Positions 21,769-32,254 of a stretch of 64,000 nt of DNA are shown here, one piece after another. The translations under genes were made by a program, and so were the position numbers. Origin of the DNA: Chrysopilus asiliformis (taxonomy: Eukaryota; Arthropoda; Insecta; Diptera; Rhagionidae). The number at the start of each line of letters is the position of its first letter. Positions within the stretch are counted from its first letter, which is position 1. The stretch spans positions 41,873,090 to 41,937,089 of the forward strand of contig OZ035963.1 of assembly GCA_964034945.1 (NCBI GenBank). The letters are read 5' to 3'. Below the pieces are notes generated by a model that had not been told where the DNA came from, made no database searches, and worked only from the letters and a program-made list of their open reading frames with translations.

Positions 21769-22205
21769 TATACCGCCATTTTTCTCAACGTTGCAATGTA
21801 GTCTCTGATGGTCTCGCCTTCCATTTGTTCCCTGTGATGAAATTTGTAGTACTCTGCTACTTCTAATGGTTTTGGATTGAAATGGTTCTGCAGCACTTCC
21901 TCCAATTTTTCGTAAGTTTCTGTTTCTGGTTGTGCCGGAGAAACACTGTCACAGAGTAAATCGAACGTGGAAGGGCCGATATAATGCAGCAAGTACCCAC
22001 GTTTCAATTGTGTTTCGGTGATTTTAAATAAATTGAAGGCTCCTTCTAAACGCTGCAACCACCGCTCGAATTGGTTTTTTGCCTCATCGATAAATTCGAT
22101 TTGGAAATTTGAGGGAATACTTCCTTCCGCCATTGGATTGTGCTTCTCCTCTAAGGTACCCTTTTCTATTTCCAACTTCTCACTTTCTTGTTCGGTGTCG
22201 GACAT
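21492..22205 (-). CDS. gag: Mag-like Gag
   Basis: 237 aa, starting MSDTEQESEKLEIEKG just 34 bp inside the primer site. Capsid-like helices: FERWLQRLEGAFNLF, LLHYIGPSTFDLLCD, ETYEKLEEVLQNHFNPKPLE and MEGETIRDYIATLRKMA, a layout typical of Mag/insect gypsy Gag. Ends in a basic stretch before the frame switch to nucleocapsid. Confidence 0.82.
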   Translation of the reverse strand: MSDTEQESEKLEIEKGTLEEKHNPMAEGSIPSNFQIEFIDEAKNQFERWLQRLEGAFNLFKITETQLKRGYLLHYIGPSTFDLLCDSVSPAQPETETYEKLEEVLQNHFNPKPLEVAEYYKFHHREQMEGETIRDYIATLRKMAVYCNFGSYLQSALRNQFVCGMRNNRIKDRLLETKDLTLEIALQIATSLESSRQNVSEESHGEVKVNAVVAKHHKKKRFKTEVTVNGSSPGRRQ

Positions 22206-22238
22206 CTGTATCCTTTTTTCCGGATTTATATCAAATCC

Positions 22239-22256
22239 ATCCCATCCTCGTCGCCA
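22239..22256 (-). promoter_or_regulatory. Primer-binding site, tRNA-Ser(GCU)
   Basis: On the minus strand TGGCGACGAGGATGGGAT, three bases inside the 5' LTR. It is complementary to the 3' end of arthropod tRNA-Ser(GCU) including CCA (18 bases by my recollection of that tRNA). It fixes element orientation. Confidence 0.8.
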
Positions 22257-22259
22257 GTT

Positions 22260-22443
22260 TGTTGTAGATGAGAAAAACCGCTTCTGCTATTTATAATTAT
22301 TTATTTAGTTGTACCTTTATGATTAGTGTCCAGGGAACCAGCTGGACAACGTGTGCTTGGTATCGATCGTCAACCAAGAAGGAAGAGCACACCGAAACAC
22401 AGCTAGCATACAGAGTTGCCAACTCATAACAATTCACATAACA
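22260..22443 (-). repeat. 5' LTR of the Mag-like gypsy element
   Basis: 184 bp, minus strand TGTTATGTG...CTACAACA. Partner of 2437-2620. Confidence 0.88.
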
Positions 22444-22710
22444 ATTTGTTTGTAATTATTTGATTTGTTTATTATATGGAATACTTTCCAATAATAAACA
22501 AATATTTGAATTTAATTTAAAAATCGTTTATTATAAGGAATACTTTCCGATAATAAACGATACCTTTACATAAAGGTTTTTTCATTCCCAATAATTCATT
22601 TGATTTGTCTATTAAAAGGAATACTTTCCAATAATAGGCAAATATTTCAATTTAATTTAAAATCATTTATTATAAGGAATACTTTCCGATAATAAACGAT
22701 ACTTTAATCG
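22444..22710. repeat. Array of small imperfect palindromes
   Basis: Four stem-loop units with arms of the type (A)TCGTTTATTAT / ATAATAAACGA(T) around AGGAATACTTTCCG, at about 22465-22500, 22526-22562, 22602-22640 and 22662-22700. Units recur at 2281-2360. Function unknown. Confidence 0.75.
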
Positions 22711-22924
22711 TGCTATCAACGATACACTTCAATTATTCATTGCAAGTTTTATTGTTTATATTAATTTAAGTTTGATTAAATTGCTATAATAATTGTTCTT
22801 TTAATTGATTTATTAAATTGTCAATTTCATTATAAGTTTACCACTTTGTTTTACTTCGCCCATTTTAAAATCCAGTAATTTAATTTAAAGTTTTGCTTTC
22901 AAACATAAAAGAGGTCAACCCTAA

Positions 22925-23165
22925 TAATAAAAAAAATCATTTAAAAAGGATAAAATAATATAATCATTGGAGTAAATTTAAAATTGGTTTGCATCAGGAC
23001 AACCTTGTTCCACAAATTCAACGACCAATAAGCTTTCCCAACGCACACAAAAAAATTTACTGTAATGATTATTTTATCCTTTTTAAAGGATTTTTTTTAT
23101 TTAGGAGTTTTTAAATTTTTTAGGGTTTTTCTTTAGTCGGGGGTTTTTCAAAAAAAAATTCTAGT
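22925..23165. repeat. Dispersed hairpin repeat
   Basis: The segments 22932-22985 and 23050-23100 are inverted copies (AAAGGATAAAATAAT core), forming a hairpin with a spacer of about 65 bp. Its right half matches 928-1085 in inverse orientation. Confidence 0.7.
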
Positions 23166-23200
23166 AAGGGCTGCGCCCCTACCTGATGAGGTATCATCTT

Positions 23201-23345
23201 GTCGTGGTGTTTTTTAAATGAATAACTGAATGTTTAGGCAGCGGATCCTACCGGCTGCGCCAATTTTATGTCGTGGTGTTTTTTAAATGAATAACTGAAT
23301 GTTTAGGCAGCGGATCCTACCGGCTGCGCCAATTTTATGTCGTGG
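23201..23345 (-). repeat. Duplicated leader with two tRNA-Ser primer sites
   Basis: A 69-bp unit is present twice in tandem (23201-23269, 23270-23338). Each copy holds, on the minus strand, TGGCGCAGCCGGTAGGAT (23245-23262 and 23314-23331), complementary to the 3' end of a tRNA-Ser and typical of 17.6/297/gypsy-type elements. Only leader and LTR edge survive; no coding region follows. Confidence 0.65.
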
Positions 23346-23990
23346 TTTTTTAAATGAAATAAAACAAACGAAAGATTTTCTTTTTTCTTTTATTTGATTT
23401 GTTTAATCACATTAATCGAACAATTGTTTTCTTTGTTATTTTAAATTTTACATTATTCACTTAAATTTAGTTTTTCTCAATGTCAATTTTTCGAAAAAAA
23501 TATCCACTTTAATGTAGGTTTATTTAATAATCAAATTTAGAAACAATTATTCACTTAGATTTAGTTTTTCTCACTATCAAATTTTAGAAAAAGATATTCA
23601 CTTAAATTTAGTGGTATTTAATATTTATTTTGAAAGAAATTTTCATTCGAATTTAGTTTTATAGCAATTTTATAAGAATTATTTTCTTGAATTTAGTTTT
23701 TTTACTTAACTGAAAATTTTATTAGATTGTGTCGCAACAGAATGCAACGGACAGGCGGCAACTAGGTTAAAACCCAAGGCCTTGTTTTTTGTATTATTAA
23801 AATTTTAAAGTTTTGTATTTTATTCCAGGTCGCAGCTCTAGGTCGCAGACCAAAAAGAACTCGTGGTCGCAACTCGGGGTCGCAGATCAAATAATACTTT
23901 TGGTCGCAACTCGGGGTCGCAGACCAAAATGAACTTCCTCCTGATTTGACCGTGCAGGTCGTTTTATAGGATTTTGTAAAGTCAAAATTC
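23332..23990 (-). repeat. Candidate solo LTR of a gypsy-type element
   Basis: Lies directly upstream (minus strand) of the primer site; the AATT next to the PBS fits the AAYT end of gypsy-group LTRs. A TATAAAA box is present on the minus strand at 23962-23968. The outer LTR end was not identified. Confidence 0.4.
23828..23935. repeat. Minisatellite, GGTCGCAACTCGGGGTCGCA units
   Basis: Four to five diverged copies of a GGTCGCA(A/G)(C/A)TC(G/T) type unit within the candidate LTR. Confidence 0.8.
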
Positions 23991-25079
23991 CTAACTATAC
24001 TTTATTTTTCTCTTTCGATCATTGAATGTTTAATCGATTCCATTTCATTTGGAGTCTTTAGGAATTGTCGTGGGAGTTGGCCCATCCTATCGTTTAAATT
24101 TTTCTATTGGAAAATTAAGATCTACCCAGTAGTAGGGAGGAATTTGAAAAATATTTCAGTCTGTTGGTGATTTGCCCAACCTACTTTCTTAAATCTCTTT
24201 GTTTGAGAATTAATCCCAAACAAGATAATAGTGAATCCATCTTGTCCATCCTACTCATGAATTCTCCTTTGGAATTGATGATGTTGATCGTTCGTATGTT
24301 GGAGATTTGTTTCATTCTAATTTTGCTTCTCCTTATTCAAACAAGGGATGATGCAAAGACGGTTGATCATTCATGTGTGCCTATTGGCTGAAAACAAGTT
24401 GTATTATGATATGCGAAAGGATCTTAGGGATGATCATGCATGTTCCTGTATCATGCGATCTATTTTTAGATTAGTTCGTTTGGTATGAAAACCAAACGAA
24501 CTCAATTTCGTGTTATGTTTACAAATGCAAAGGAACATATTTGCTTATGATTTCATCGTTTGAATTTTCGTATGTTTATTTACATACGATTTAACTATTT
24601 TTCTTCGAATGAAACATAAACTATAATAGATGACTTTTATTGCATCACTTGAATATTTTGTACATGTTTTTCGTTTTACCAAATATAATTTTTGCTATTC
24701 GAACTTGTTTTCAAATAACATGTGGATAAAATCAATTCATTATGAAAGAACTCGGTCTTTCACTTGATTTTAATAGGGGAGACTGGGATCTTGTGGACAG
24801 CATTTTCATTTTGGCTAAATCTCGCGAAAAAATAACTTTTTCTGAAAATTTCGAAGCTTGAATTTGTAGTACGATAAATAACCTCTCTTTGGGTCATAGT
24901 AGTTGGGTCAAATTGTATTAAATTATACAAGTTATATCAGTTGGCGCAAAAATGGCGTTTGTCGATTTTGAAAAATCGCGGGGAATTATGGACCACTTTT
25001 TAAATCGATTAAAAATGGAAAAATGTGATAGAAAAACTTTATTTTTGATTCATATATTTATTACATAAGAGACTAACGG
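23991..25079. other. No gene or repeat recognised
   Basis: AT-rich, only short frames (75 aa at 24164-24391, without motif). A few GAATT/TTTGG phrases repeat loosely. Confidence 0.5.
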
Positions 25080-25201
25080 CCAATTTATTCACTAGGAGTT
25101 AAATCGCCTTAACTCCCTTAACTCACCTTTAACATGGAAAATAACGTTAGCTAACTCCCTTAACTCACTAACTCGGCTTAACTCCTAGTGAATAAATTAG
25201 G
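25080..25201. mobile_element. 122-bp inverted-repeat MITE-like unit
   Basis: Outer arms CCAATTTATTCACTAGGAGT (25080) and its inverse at 25178-25201; between them CTTAACTCCCTTAACTCAC-type repeats occur twice. No coding capacity. Confidence 0.65.
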
Positions 25202-25639
25202 GGTAAGTGAAATGAAGTGAAAATTTGCTATGAAAATCACTCCAAAACGCAATGTTCGCAAGTCCAGTAACTTGCACTCATTCCGGCGCATGCCAAGTGA
25301 ACAGCTCGATCGCACACATTGCAATGGATGGTATTTCGGCGTTTCATTTTTTTTGGCACATTTTTCTTACAAATTATGCAGAAATCGATGTATTCTTCCC
25401 AGGGATGCAACATCGTTCATACAACCACGATATATCGAAAATCGATGTTTTTTTTAAGACGATATCGAGGTCAAAAAACATCGTCCAGAAAACATCAATC
25501 CCTCGATGTTTTCCCGATGTTTTGAAAAGTTAAATTTAATAAATAATTTAGCCACCTGGCGGATGCTCTGCTGTGGGTGGAGTGCACCCAGGTAGAATTA
25601 ACACAGTTTTAATTCTTCTTATACGTTAAACCATCAAAA

Positions 25640-26640
25640 ACCAGTTAATTTTCGAGATATTCGCAAAAAACTACTTATTTTGAAATACCGGCAACCGGAT
25701 TCGTGATCTGCGACCCCAAAAACCCCCTCATGCCGATTTTTTCGAGGAAAAATGGGAAAAAGGATATTTACCCTTACAGGACCTTCCGTTTCGAATTTTG
25801 AATATCGAATACCGGATTCGTGATCAGCGATTTCAAACATGCCAATTTTCCCGGGGAATAATGGGAAAAAGGATATTTTCATTATCCTTACAGGACCTTC
25901 CTTTTCGAATTTTGAAAATCTAATACCGGATTCGTGATCAGCGACCCCAAAAACCCTATAATGCCAATTTTCCGGGGAAAAACGGAAAAAAGGATATTTG
26001 CGTTATCCTTACAGGACCTTCCGTATCGAAATTTGAAAATCTAATACCGGATTCGTGATCAGCGACCCCAAATACCCTATAACGCCAATTTTCCGGGGGA
26101 AAATGGGAAAAAGGATATCTGCGTTATCCTTACAGGAATTTCTGTTTAGAATTTTCAAATTCCAACAACCAACTCGTGATCAGCGACCACGGAAACACCC
26201 TAAGGCCAGTTTTTCGGAGACAAAATTAGAAAAAGGGTATTTGCGTTATCCTTTCAGGACCTTCCATTTAGAATTTTAAAAATCTAACACCGGATTCGCG
26301 ATCAGCGACCCCGGAAACCTCCTTATGCCGATTTTTCCCAGGAAAAATGGGAAAAAGGATATTTGCGTTACCCTTAAAGGACCTTCCGTTTCGAATTTTT
26401 AAATTCCAACAGCAGAGCCATGATCAGCGACCGCAAAAACCCCATAATGCCAATTTTTCCGGGGAAAAAGGATATTTTCATTATCCTTACAGGACCTTCC
26501 GTTTCGAATTTTGAAAATCTAATATCGGATTCGTGATCAGCGACCCCAAAAACCCCATAATGCCAATTTTTCCGGGGAAAAATGGGAAAAAGGATATTTT
26601 CATTATCCTTACAGGACCTTCCGTTTCGAATTTTGAAATC
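25640..26640. repeat. Tandem array, about 118-bp unit, eight copies
   Basis: The phrase GTGATCAGCGACC (or close variant) occurs at 25703, 25820, 25934, 26055, 26176, 26298, 26420 and 26533, spacing 113-122 bp, each followed by CCAATTTT.CCGGGGAAAAA, GGGAAAAAGGATAT and ACAGGACCTTCCGTTT. Units differ by 5-20 percent. The overlapping ORFs on both strands come from the repeat. Confidence 0.92.
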
Positions 26641-26744
26641 CGCTCCTGGCAACACAGATCATTTTGCAAAAAACCGCGTAAAATCGGTCCAGTAGTTTTT
26701 GAGTTTTGTAATCTCAAACGGACAAACAGACAAACTTCCATTTT

Positions 26745-27246
26745 TATACCCGTATGGTGAAACCAAAGGGTTGCCTTATCGTTTGTAACGCCAAGATCCC
26801 GTTATCACACAAAAAAATGAATTACACCGGTGTGTTTAGAATGATAAAACATAACAAAAGCTATAATTGCCAATCTGGCAATTATTGAAAACCCGTATGG
26901 TGATTTAAGTGAACCGCGAACAGTTGCATCAAAATTCCGCTTTGAAGTCAAACTTTCCAATAAGATTTTTTAAAATTTATTCCAATCGGATTTTGATGTA
27001 TGGGAGTTTTATGTAGAATTATATCCTAAATAACTTTTGTTCTTGCACTTTTTTGATAAGATGCACGGTTTTTGAGAATTTCGCAAAAATCGGTTTCGTT
27101 CGTATAGGCGGGGTACCCATTAGGGGGAATGGTCCATTTTTGCCCATTAACGAACTTAGCCTTGCGTTTTACGAAAAACGAATCTGTGCAAAATTTCAAG
27201 TCTCTAGCTCAATCCGTGCGCCCGCAATCCGCGCCACAGACGGATG
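26745..27246. mobile_element. HINE/DINE-1-like repeats, two copies head to head
   Basis: A forward 5' fragment (26745-26844, TATACCCGTATGGTGAAACC onward) abuts an inverted copy (26845-27246) that starts at the stem-loop end and is truncated at the microsatellite core (CCACAGACGG). Confidence 0.75.
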
Positions 27247-27286
27247 GCTGGTATACCAGAAATAAAAGTAAATGTTGTCCCTGTGT

Positions 27287-27475
27287 AAGAGCCGTGTCTA
27301 TAGTTAATCTGTTTGGCAACAATTTTTGGAGTCGATCTTAGTTCTTAGTGGCAGCAGTGGGGCCCAACCAGGAACTTTCTCTACAACTTTCTCTTTGGGA
27401 CGACCAAAATCGGTCAACATTAAAAAAAGATTCAGGTCGAATTGAGAACCTTTTCCTTTTTGGAAGTCGGTCAAA
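27287..27475 (-). repeat. Dispersed repeat with ACCGACTTCCAAAAAGG end
   Basis: Matches, in inverse orientation, 44979-45131 (AACCGACTTCCAAAAAGG...AAAGTTCCTGGTTGG) and 46675-46740 (GATCGACTCCAAAAATT..TGT). ACCGACTTC(C/A)AAAAAGG sequences are widespread repeats in insect genomes; I cannot assign a class. Confidence 0.65.
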
Positions 27476-28446
27476 AACGCAAAAAGAGCCGAAACAAAAT
27501 AGTTCTCTTTAAATAGTAAATCGAGATACAAACATGTTCTTTTCGGGTCTTGCAGGTCAGTAGAGTCCCTTAACAAGCTACTTGGCATACATTAAGGCTG
27601 GGTTCAGCTATGCCAGGTCCGAATTAAAATAAATCGTCCAAGCGAAGCTGTCTTTTATATTTTACTAAAAAAAATATTAGTAACGCGTATTAAGGAGGCT
27701 CTCCATTACCATGACTTCTGTTACTAAAAAACAATAGCGAAAAACTAGAGCAAGATAGACTTTTGTAGATCTAAATAGAAATGCACGCATACAGGTATAT
27801 ACGCTAACCTATTCCAGTTTTACAATTGTATAGCAATCAAGCTATGAATGAATATAAGATTCAAACTACCATAGCAATAACGCTGTAGGATCGTATAATT
27901 TTGAACCAACGATATGAAAAATGAGGGCTACGTAGATTTCGAGTACCGCTACGGGCGTAGAGCGCTTCTCAAAGAACAAGAAAATGTATAAAACAAATTA
28001 AAATTAATTTCGGGATTTTCCCCTTAACTTGACATATTTTGCGACCAAATAAAATTCTTCTTCATTAGAGGAATTTCATTGTTCATTGTATCGAGCTACT
28101 CAATTCAGTTTCATTGTTCAGAAATATGTATTTCGTTCAGTTTCTTGTTCACTCTATCGGGAGGTTCATTGGAACGTATGTTCACTGTATCAAGAGTATT
28201 GTATTTCTTTAATTTGGTAGAAACCCAGAGGTTAAGATGTTTCCTTAATTAGCCTAACTTGATTTGCTTTTTAGTATATCTGTGATTTTTCTAATTTTTA
28301 CAAAAAAACGCGACCCGGAAAAGTATTTTTCGAGCCATCAGGGTTGACCTTCAGTTGAAAAAACCGTGATATATACACCATAAATATTTGGATTGTTTAA
28401 CAAATTTATTAAATTGAAATAGAATAAACACACAATTTAAAATAAA
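27476..28446. other. Non-coding; 3' flank of the secreted-protein gene
   Basis: No repeat found elsewhere in the window, so probably unique host DNA. Near 28398-28415 the minus strand has an AATAAA signal about 40 bp past the stop codon of the gene at 28447. Confidence 0.5.
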
Positions 28447-30454
28447 TTAAGCGCTATTAGGAATTGTTTTGTTGTCTTTCTTAGTCTTGTACAAACAATG
28501 TCGACACAGATACCGATGATCTAATTGCAGACTAAAAGTTCCACTGGCTTCTTGATGAAGTCTTAGAGGAATTCTGAGACCATCATTGCTGACGAGGATG
28601 GTTTTATCTAGTAAACTTGAAGTTTGTTCTGGAGTTTGCTCTATTACCGGTCCACCTTTGTTAGCTTTTTGTTCACCTTGGTTAGCTTCTCGTTCAGTGT
28701 TTTTATTATTAGGAGTATTGTTTAGTGGTGCCTCTGAATGTTCTTTCTGAAGTTGCTCAAAGTTAACATTATAATGGTTTTTCCGACTGAGTGCTTGATG
28801 GGATTCATGTGATGCATCCTTCAGACTTTCTTGTTGAAATTTCTTCCGTAATTCCGATTCAGTATCATTTGATCCAATAAATCGTTCATGTGGAAAATGC
28901 TGAAAAATGTGTTTTGAGTTCTGTTCAATATTTCTGTAGGTTTCCGTTAATTTGTTTTCATCGACAAAGTCATTATTTTTTTTGGCTTGTTGCCAATAAA
29001 GAGGAATTTTCTTTTTACCAGAATTATCTTTGGTTCCAATATGGTCAGCACTTGCCCTAATAACTTTGAATTTTTGCGGATTTTCATGGAGTTGGAGTGC
29101 AATATCTTCAAACGCTGATGGATTCTTTGATGTAGAAGAGGTATTATTTCCTCGTCTTCGACCGTTATGTCGTTTAATTCTTTCACTCGCATTGCCATGT
29201 AAATTGTTCTGAGGGTGAGAATCTGCCGGTTGTTGGATTTTGATTGCAAGGGATCGAAATGTCCTTTTTTCTTCTTGTGGCCTTAACAGTCGGTTATGTC
29301 TTTTTTTGAATACTTTTTGTGCCTGTTGAGAAGTTTTCTTGTAGTCCACTCTGTCTTTGCCAAGTTTTTTTTTATAATAGTCCACAATATCATCATAGTT
29401 AACGTTTTGCATTTCTGGAATGTCAATTATATTTCTATTATGTTCTGGTCCATGCTTTTCTAAGTCAAAGGATTCTTCTAAGGAATTGTCATAATAAGAA
29501 ACATCATTCTGAGAGTCATCTTTTTCGTCATATTCAACGTAGTCATCAACTTGAATTGAATCAATTTTTTGTTGGCAATCGCATTCTAAATTGTAGAGGT
29601 TTTCCAATTCACTTTCAATAAGTTTAGCAATATTCAACTTCACTTTATTAACATCAAGTGCTTCTATATCTTCTGCATTGGTTGGCTGTGATATTTTAGG
29701 GTTTGTTCGTATTTTTGAAGTATTTTTTGACAATATGTGTTGTGATGATTTACCAGAACTTACAGGGTGTTTGTATGAATTTTGGAAAATTTTGTTTTTT
29801 TGACTGGCAATTTCTTGAGATTTAGACAGATCCTCTAAATATTCTTCCATACTATAACGGTAATTATCATTTTTTTTGTTACTTTTTTTTAAATCCGCTT
29901 GATTTTCTAATTTCTTTCTTTCCCCACCCACAACAAACAAAGCTTGCAACAATTCGTTATATTTTGATTCCAATTCCTTTTTTCTTATAAGGTCTTGAAC
30001 TGATTTTGCGCGAAGATCATAGGCTTGATCAACTTCTCCCTTTTCCAGCAATGCTCGAATCAACTTTCTACCAATTTTTTGATCACTTTTGTTGTGATGC
30101 GTTACACGATTTGTGCCATAGAAACTGTTCAAGGGATCTTTGCTTTCGACACCTATGTGTGCATTTTTTAAGTATTTCTTTGGATAAAAATTTGGATTCA
30201 CAGCTAATAGTAGAGCCAGAGTTGGTTCCATTCGCTTAGCACGATCATATTCTACAAATGATTGAACTTTTTTACTAGTTTCTGCCGAGTTGTAGCTGCA
30301 AAATAGTCAATAAAGTTAATTCGACTTATGCTTAAAGTTAGAGACATTATAATTACCGAATATAATTTGAAGAAATTGAATTTTTAAGAGAAGCGGAGGC
30401 CACCAAATTTATTAGAAAAATCGCACAATTCAAAGATAAAATTTTTGTCATCAT
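28447..30454 (-). CDS. Predicted secreted protein, 648 aa, two exons, unknown function
   Basis: Proposed CDS is complement of join(28447-30295, 30357-30454). Exon 2 holds a 594-aa ATG-initiated frame that stays open upstream to a TTTTGCAG acceptor (30296-30298). A 61-bp intron with a GTAATT donor (30355-30356) joins it in frame to exon 1, which starts ATGATG (30454) right after an in-frame TAG and encodes a textbook signal peptide (KILSLNC, then AIFLINLVASAS; cleavage near residue 22). The mature protein is highly polar, rich in Lys, Asn, Gln, Glu and Ser; a region near residues 265-330 is strongly acidic with many Tyr-Asp pairs. Only four cysteines, as ECDC and CRHC near the end. No domain recognised. 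A short intron just after the signal-peptide exon is usual for fly eggshell, glue and seminal-fluid genes, but that is only a hint. The sole convincing host gene here. Confidence 0.75.
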
Positions 30455-30500
30455 TGTCTAAATCACTGACCATAGAATGGTATGTTATATACTGTAGTGC
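30455..30500 (-). promoter_or_regulatory. Candidate TATA/initiator of the secreted-protein gene
   Basis: Minus strand shows TATATAAC (about 30485-30492) and a TCAGTG initiator-like site near 30463-30468, which would leave a 5' leader of only about 15 nt before ATG. Distances are slightly short for a classical TATA-Inr pair. Confidence 0.45.
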
Positions 30501-30984
30501 ATTGGACTGATGCACATGTTTTTATAATGTGCAAAACATATTTTTTTATTTACAAATTAACTATGTTGATGAATAAGTATAAGGTCAAGTAAAATGAAAA
30601 TCTGCAGATTGAGCACATATTCAACCATGAAGCAATGAGCTGTAATGACGATTTTAAATATAAAGTTATTCTAAATGTTTATTTAATTTTAATTGCATTC
30701 ACAATTTAACTGGAAGAAAACTCTATTAGTTTGAAATAATTATCAGAATGCATATAGGCACGTACATTGTCAGACAGAACATATTGGATTGCTCTTCGAC
30801 ATCACTAATGTATGTAAAATACCGATTGTCTGTATATTATAATATAAAACATTTTAAAAATAAAAACTGGGCTCTGGTAATCCTAACATTTATTTCTTCC
30901 CATATAAATATAAGGGAGCTCTCGCATTCGTGATCAGCTGCTGCAGCTGCCTGATCCCGACATCAGGTCGCTGCAGGAACTGAT
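30501..30984. other. Upstream region of the gene, no repeat recognised
   Basis: AT-rich. Near 30935-30975 there is a local CTGCAG/GATCAG-rich segment of alternating palindromic words just before a hAT insertion. Confidence 0.4.
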
Positions 30985-31924
30985 CAGCTATGTCCCCCTA
31001 CTACAATTGTAGTAAATCTACTACTATTTTTGCCTTCAAAAACTTCAGTGCGTAGTAAATCAAATCTACTAATATTTTTTGTAAAATACATGAATCAACC
31101 AAAAAATTGTATTATACATGTTAAATCTAAGAAGCTTCTAACGAAATTAAATATGAACCAGCAAATACAAAAGAATTTTTTAAATGTATGGTTATTTTCC
31201 AATGTAAATATAGTTTTGCGGAGCGGGTATTTTCCAAAGTAACTATAATTTAAAAAAAAAACAAATAGACTGAGTGGTAAGACAACTGAAAATATACTTT
31301 TACGCAAACTATTGATTGATTTCGAAAATGAGTCGATTTGGGTACCCTCGGATGATGTCTTAAAATATGCAAATAGATTTACTTTCCACGGGGCGGTATT
31401 TAAAAAATAAAAATTTGGTGATATTTATGTGATAAAAGATATATTGTATTTTGATTGTACGTCAAATATTTTGATATTTGCTGATGAATTTTTTGGAGGA
31501 AATTTTGATAATACGTATTTTTGAACCCTCGTTATTTTTGTTGAATTTTTTTTTTTTGCTATATGTGTATTTAAATACATACTTTTGAATAGTTAATTTA
31601 TTTTTGCGTTATGTTCCTTGAAATTATTATATTTTTTTTTATTTTGATTGTTTATGAAATATACTTTTTGTGTTCACAAGTTCCTATTCTTAAATGATAA
31701 GTATATTTTATCGAGTATTTATTAAAAAAGTTTTATTTACTATCAGAATTCCTGAAAAGTTTTTTGTTGATAGAATGTTGGTATTATGAATGATAAAGCT
31801 ATTTAGCTTGAGTTATACAAATTGGTATATCGGCATAGGTAGAAAAGGTTTTTTTTTCAAAATCTGCTACTATTAGTATCAATCTACTACCCTCCAAAGG
31901 CAAGGCAAATTGGGGACATCCCTG
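30985..31924. mobile_element. Short hAT element, 940 bp
   Basis: Termini CAGCTATGTCCCC and (inverse) CAGGGATGTCCCC, flanked by the 8-bp duplication GAACTGAT (30977-30984, 31925-31932). Sub-terminal TACTA repeats on both sides. No transposase. Confidence 0.85.
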
Positions 31925-32254
31925 GAACTGATTCAATCAAGTGATGTCGCACACTGAACTGGGAAGAATTTCTCCTTATTTCTCTGCCCAGTGAAAAATT
32001 ATTAAGGCATTATCGCTAAGGTGTCCTTAAGACATGAGACAAATAATATAAAAGCCTCCAAATTAAAATGAGATGGAAGGAAAAACGCGCCTTTTATGCG
32101 TGTGTTGGAAAAGTGACCTAAAAAAGTTATTTTTTGTTGAAGTTTTGTGTTGGCTATCAGGAGAATTTAAACGACTCGGTAAATATTTTTATAGAAAAAG
32201 TAATAGATTAAGGCTTAAAGACCGTTTTAATAAAGAAATTTTTACCATCTAAGC

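Larger units (their letters stand above)
2437..22443 (-). mobile_element. Mag-like Ty3/gypsy retrotransposon, 20 kb with nested insertions
   Basis: Two near-identical 184-bp LTRs (2437-2620, 22260-22443) in the same orientation bracket minus-strand remains of gag, protease, RT, RNase H and integrase in proper order. The primer-binding site next to the upstream LTR matches the 3' end of tRNA-Ser(GCU). After subtracting insertions at 3129-6852, 7146-7272 and 8267-19710, about 4.7 kb of element remains, the normal size of a Mag-type element. Each insertion interrupts a reading frame that resumes on the far side. A possible TTTG target duplication is present with one ambiguous base. Frameshifts in gag-pol and loss of zinc-knuckle histidines show it is dead. 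Confidence 0.88.

Noticed and set aside
928..23165. A 22-kb element bounded by the inverted repeats at 928-1085 and 22985-23160
   Set aside because: The right copy is itself a complete local hairpin and no matching target duplication flanks the pair, so these are two dispersed copies of one repeat.
25640..26640. CRISPR-like array
   Set aside because: Units of about 118 bp are repetitive throughout, with no unique spacers; context is eukaryotic.
26374..26741. Overlapping minus-strand ORFs with a repeated FPGKIG-type motif
   Set aside because: Direct translations of the tandem array in several frames.
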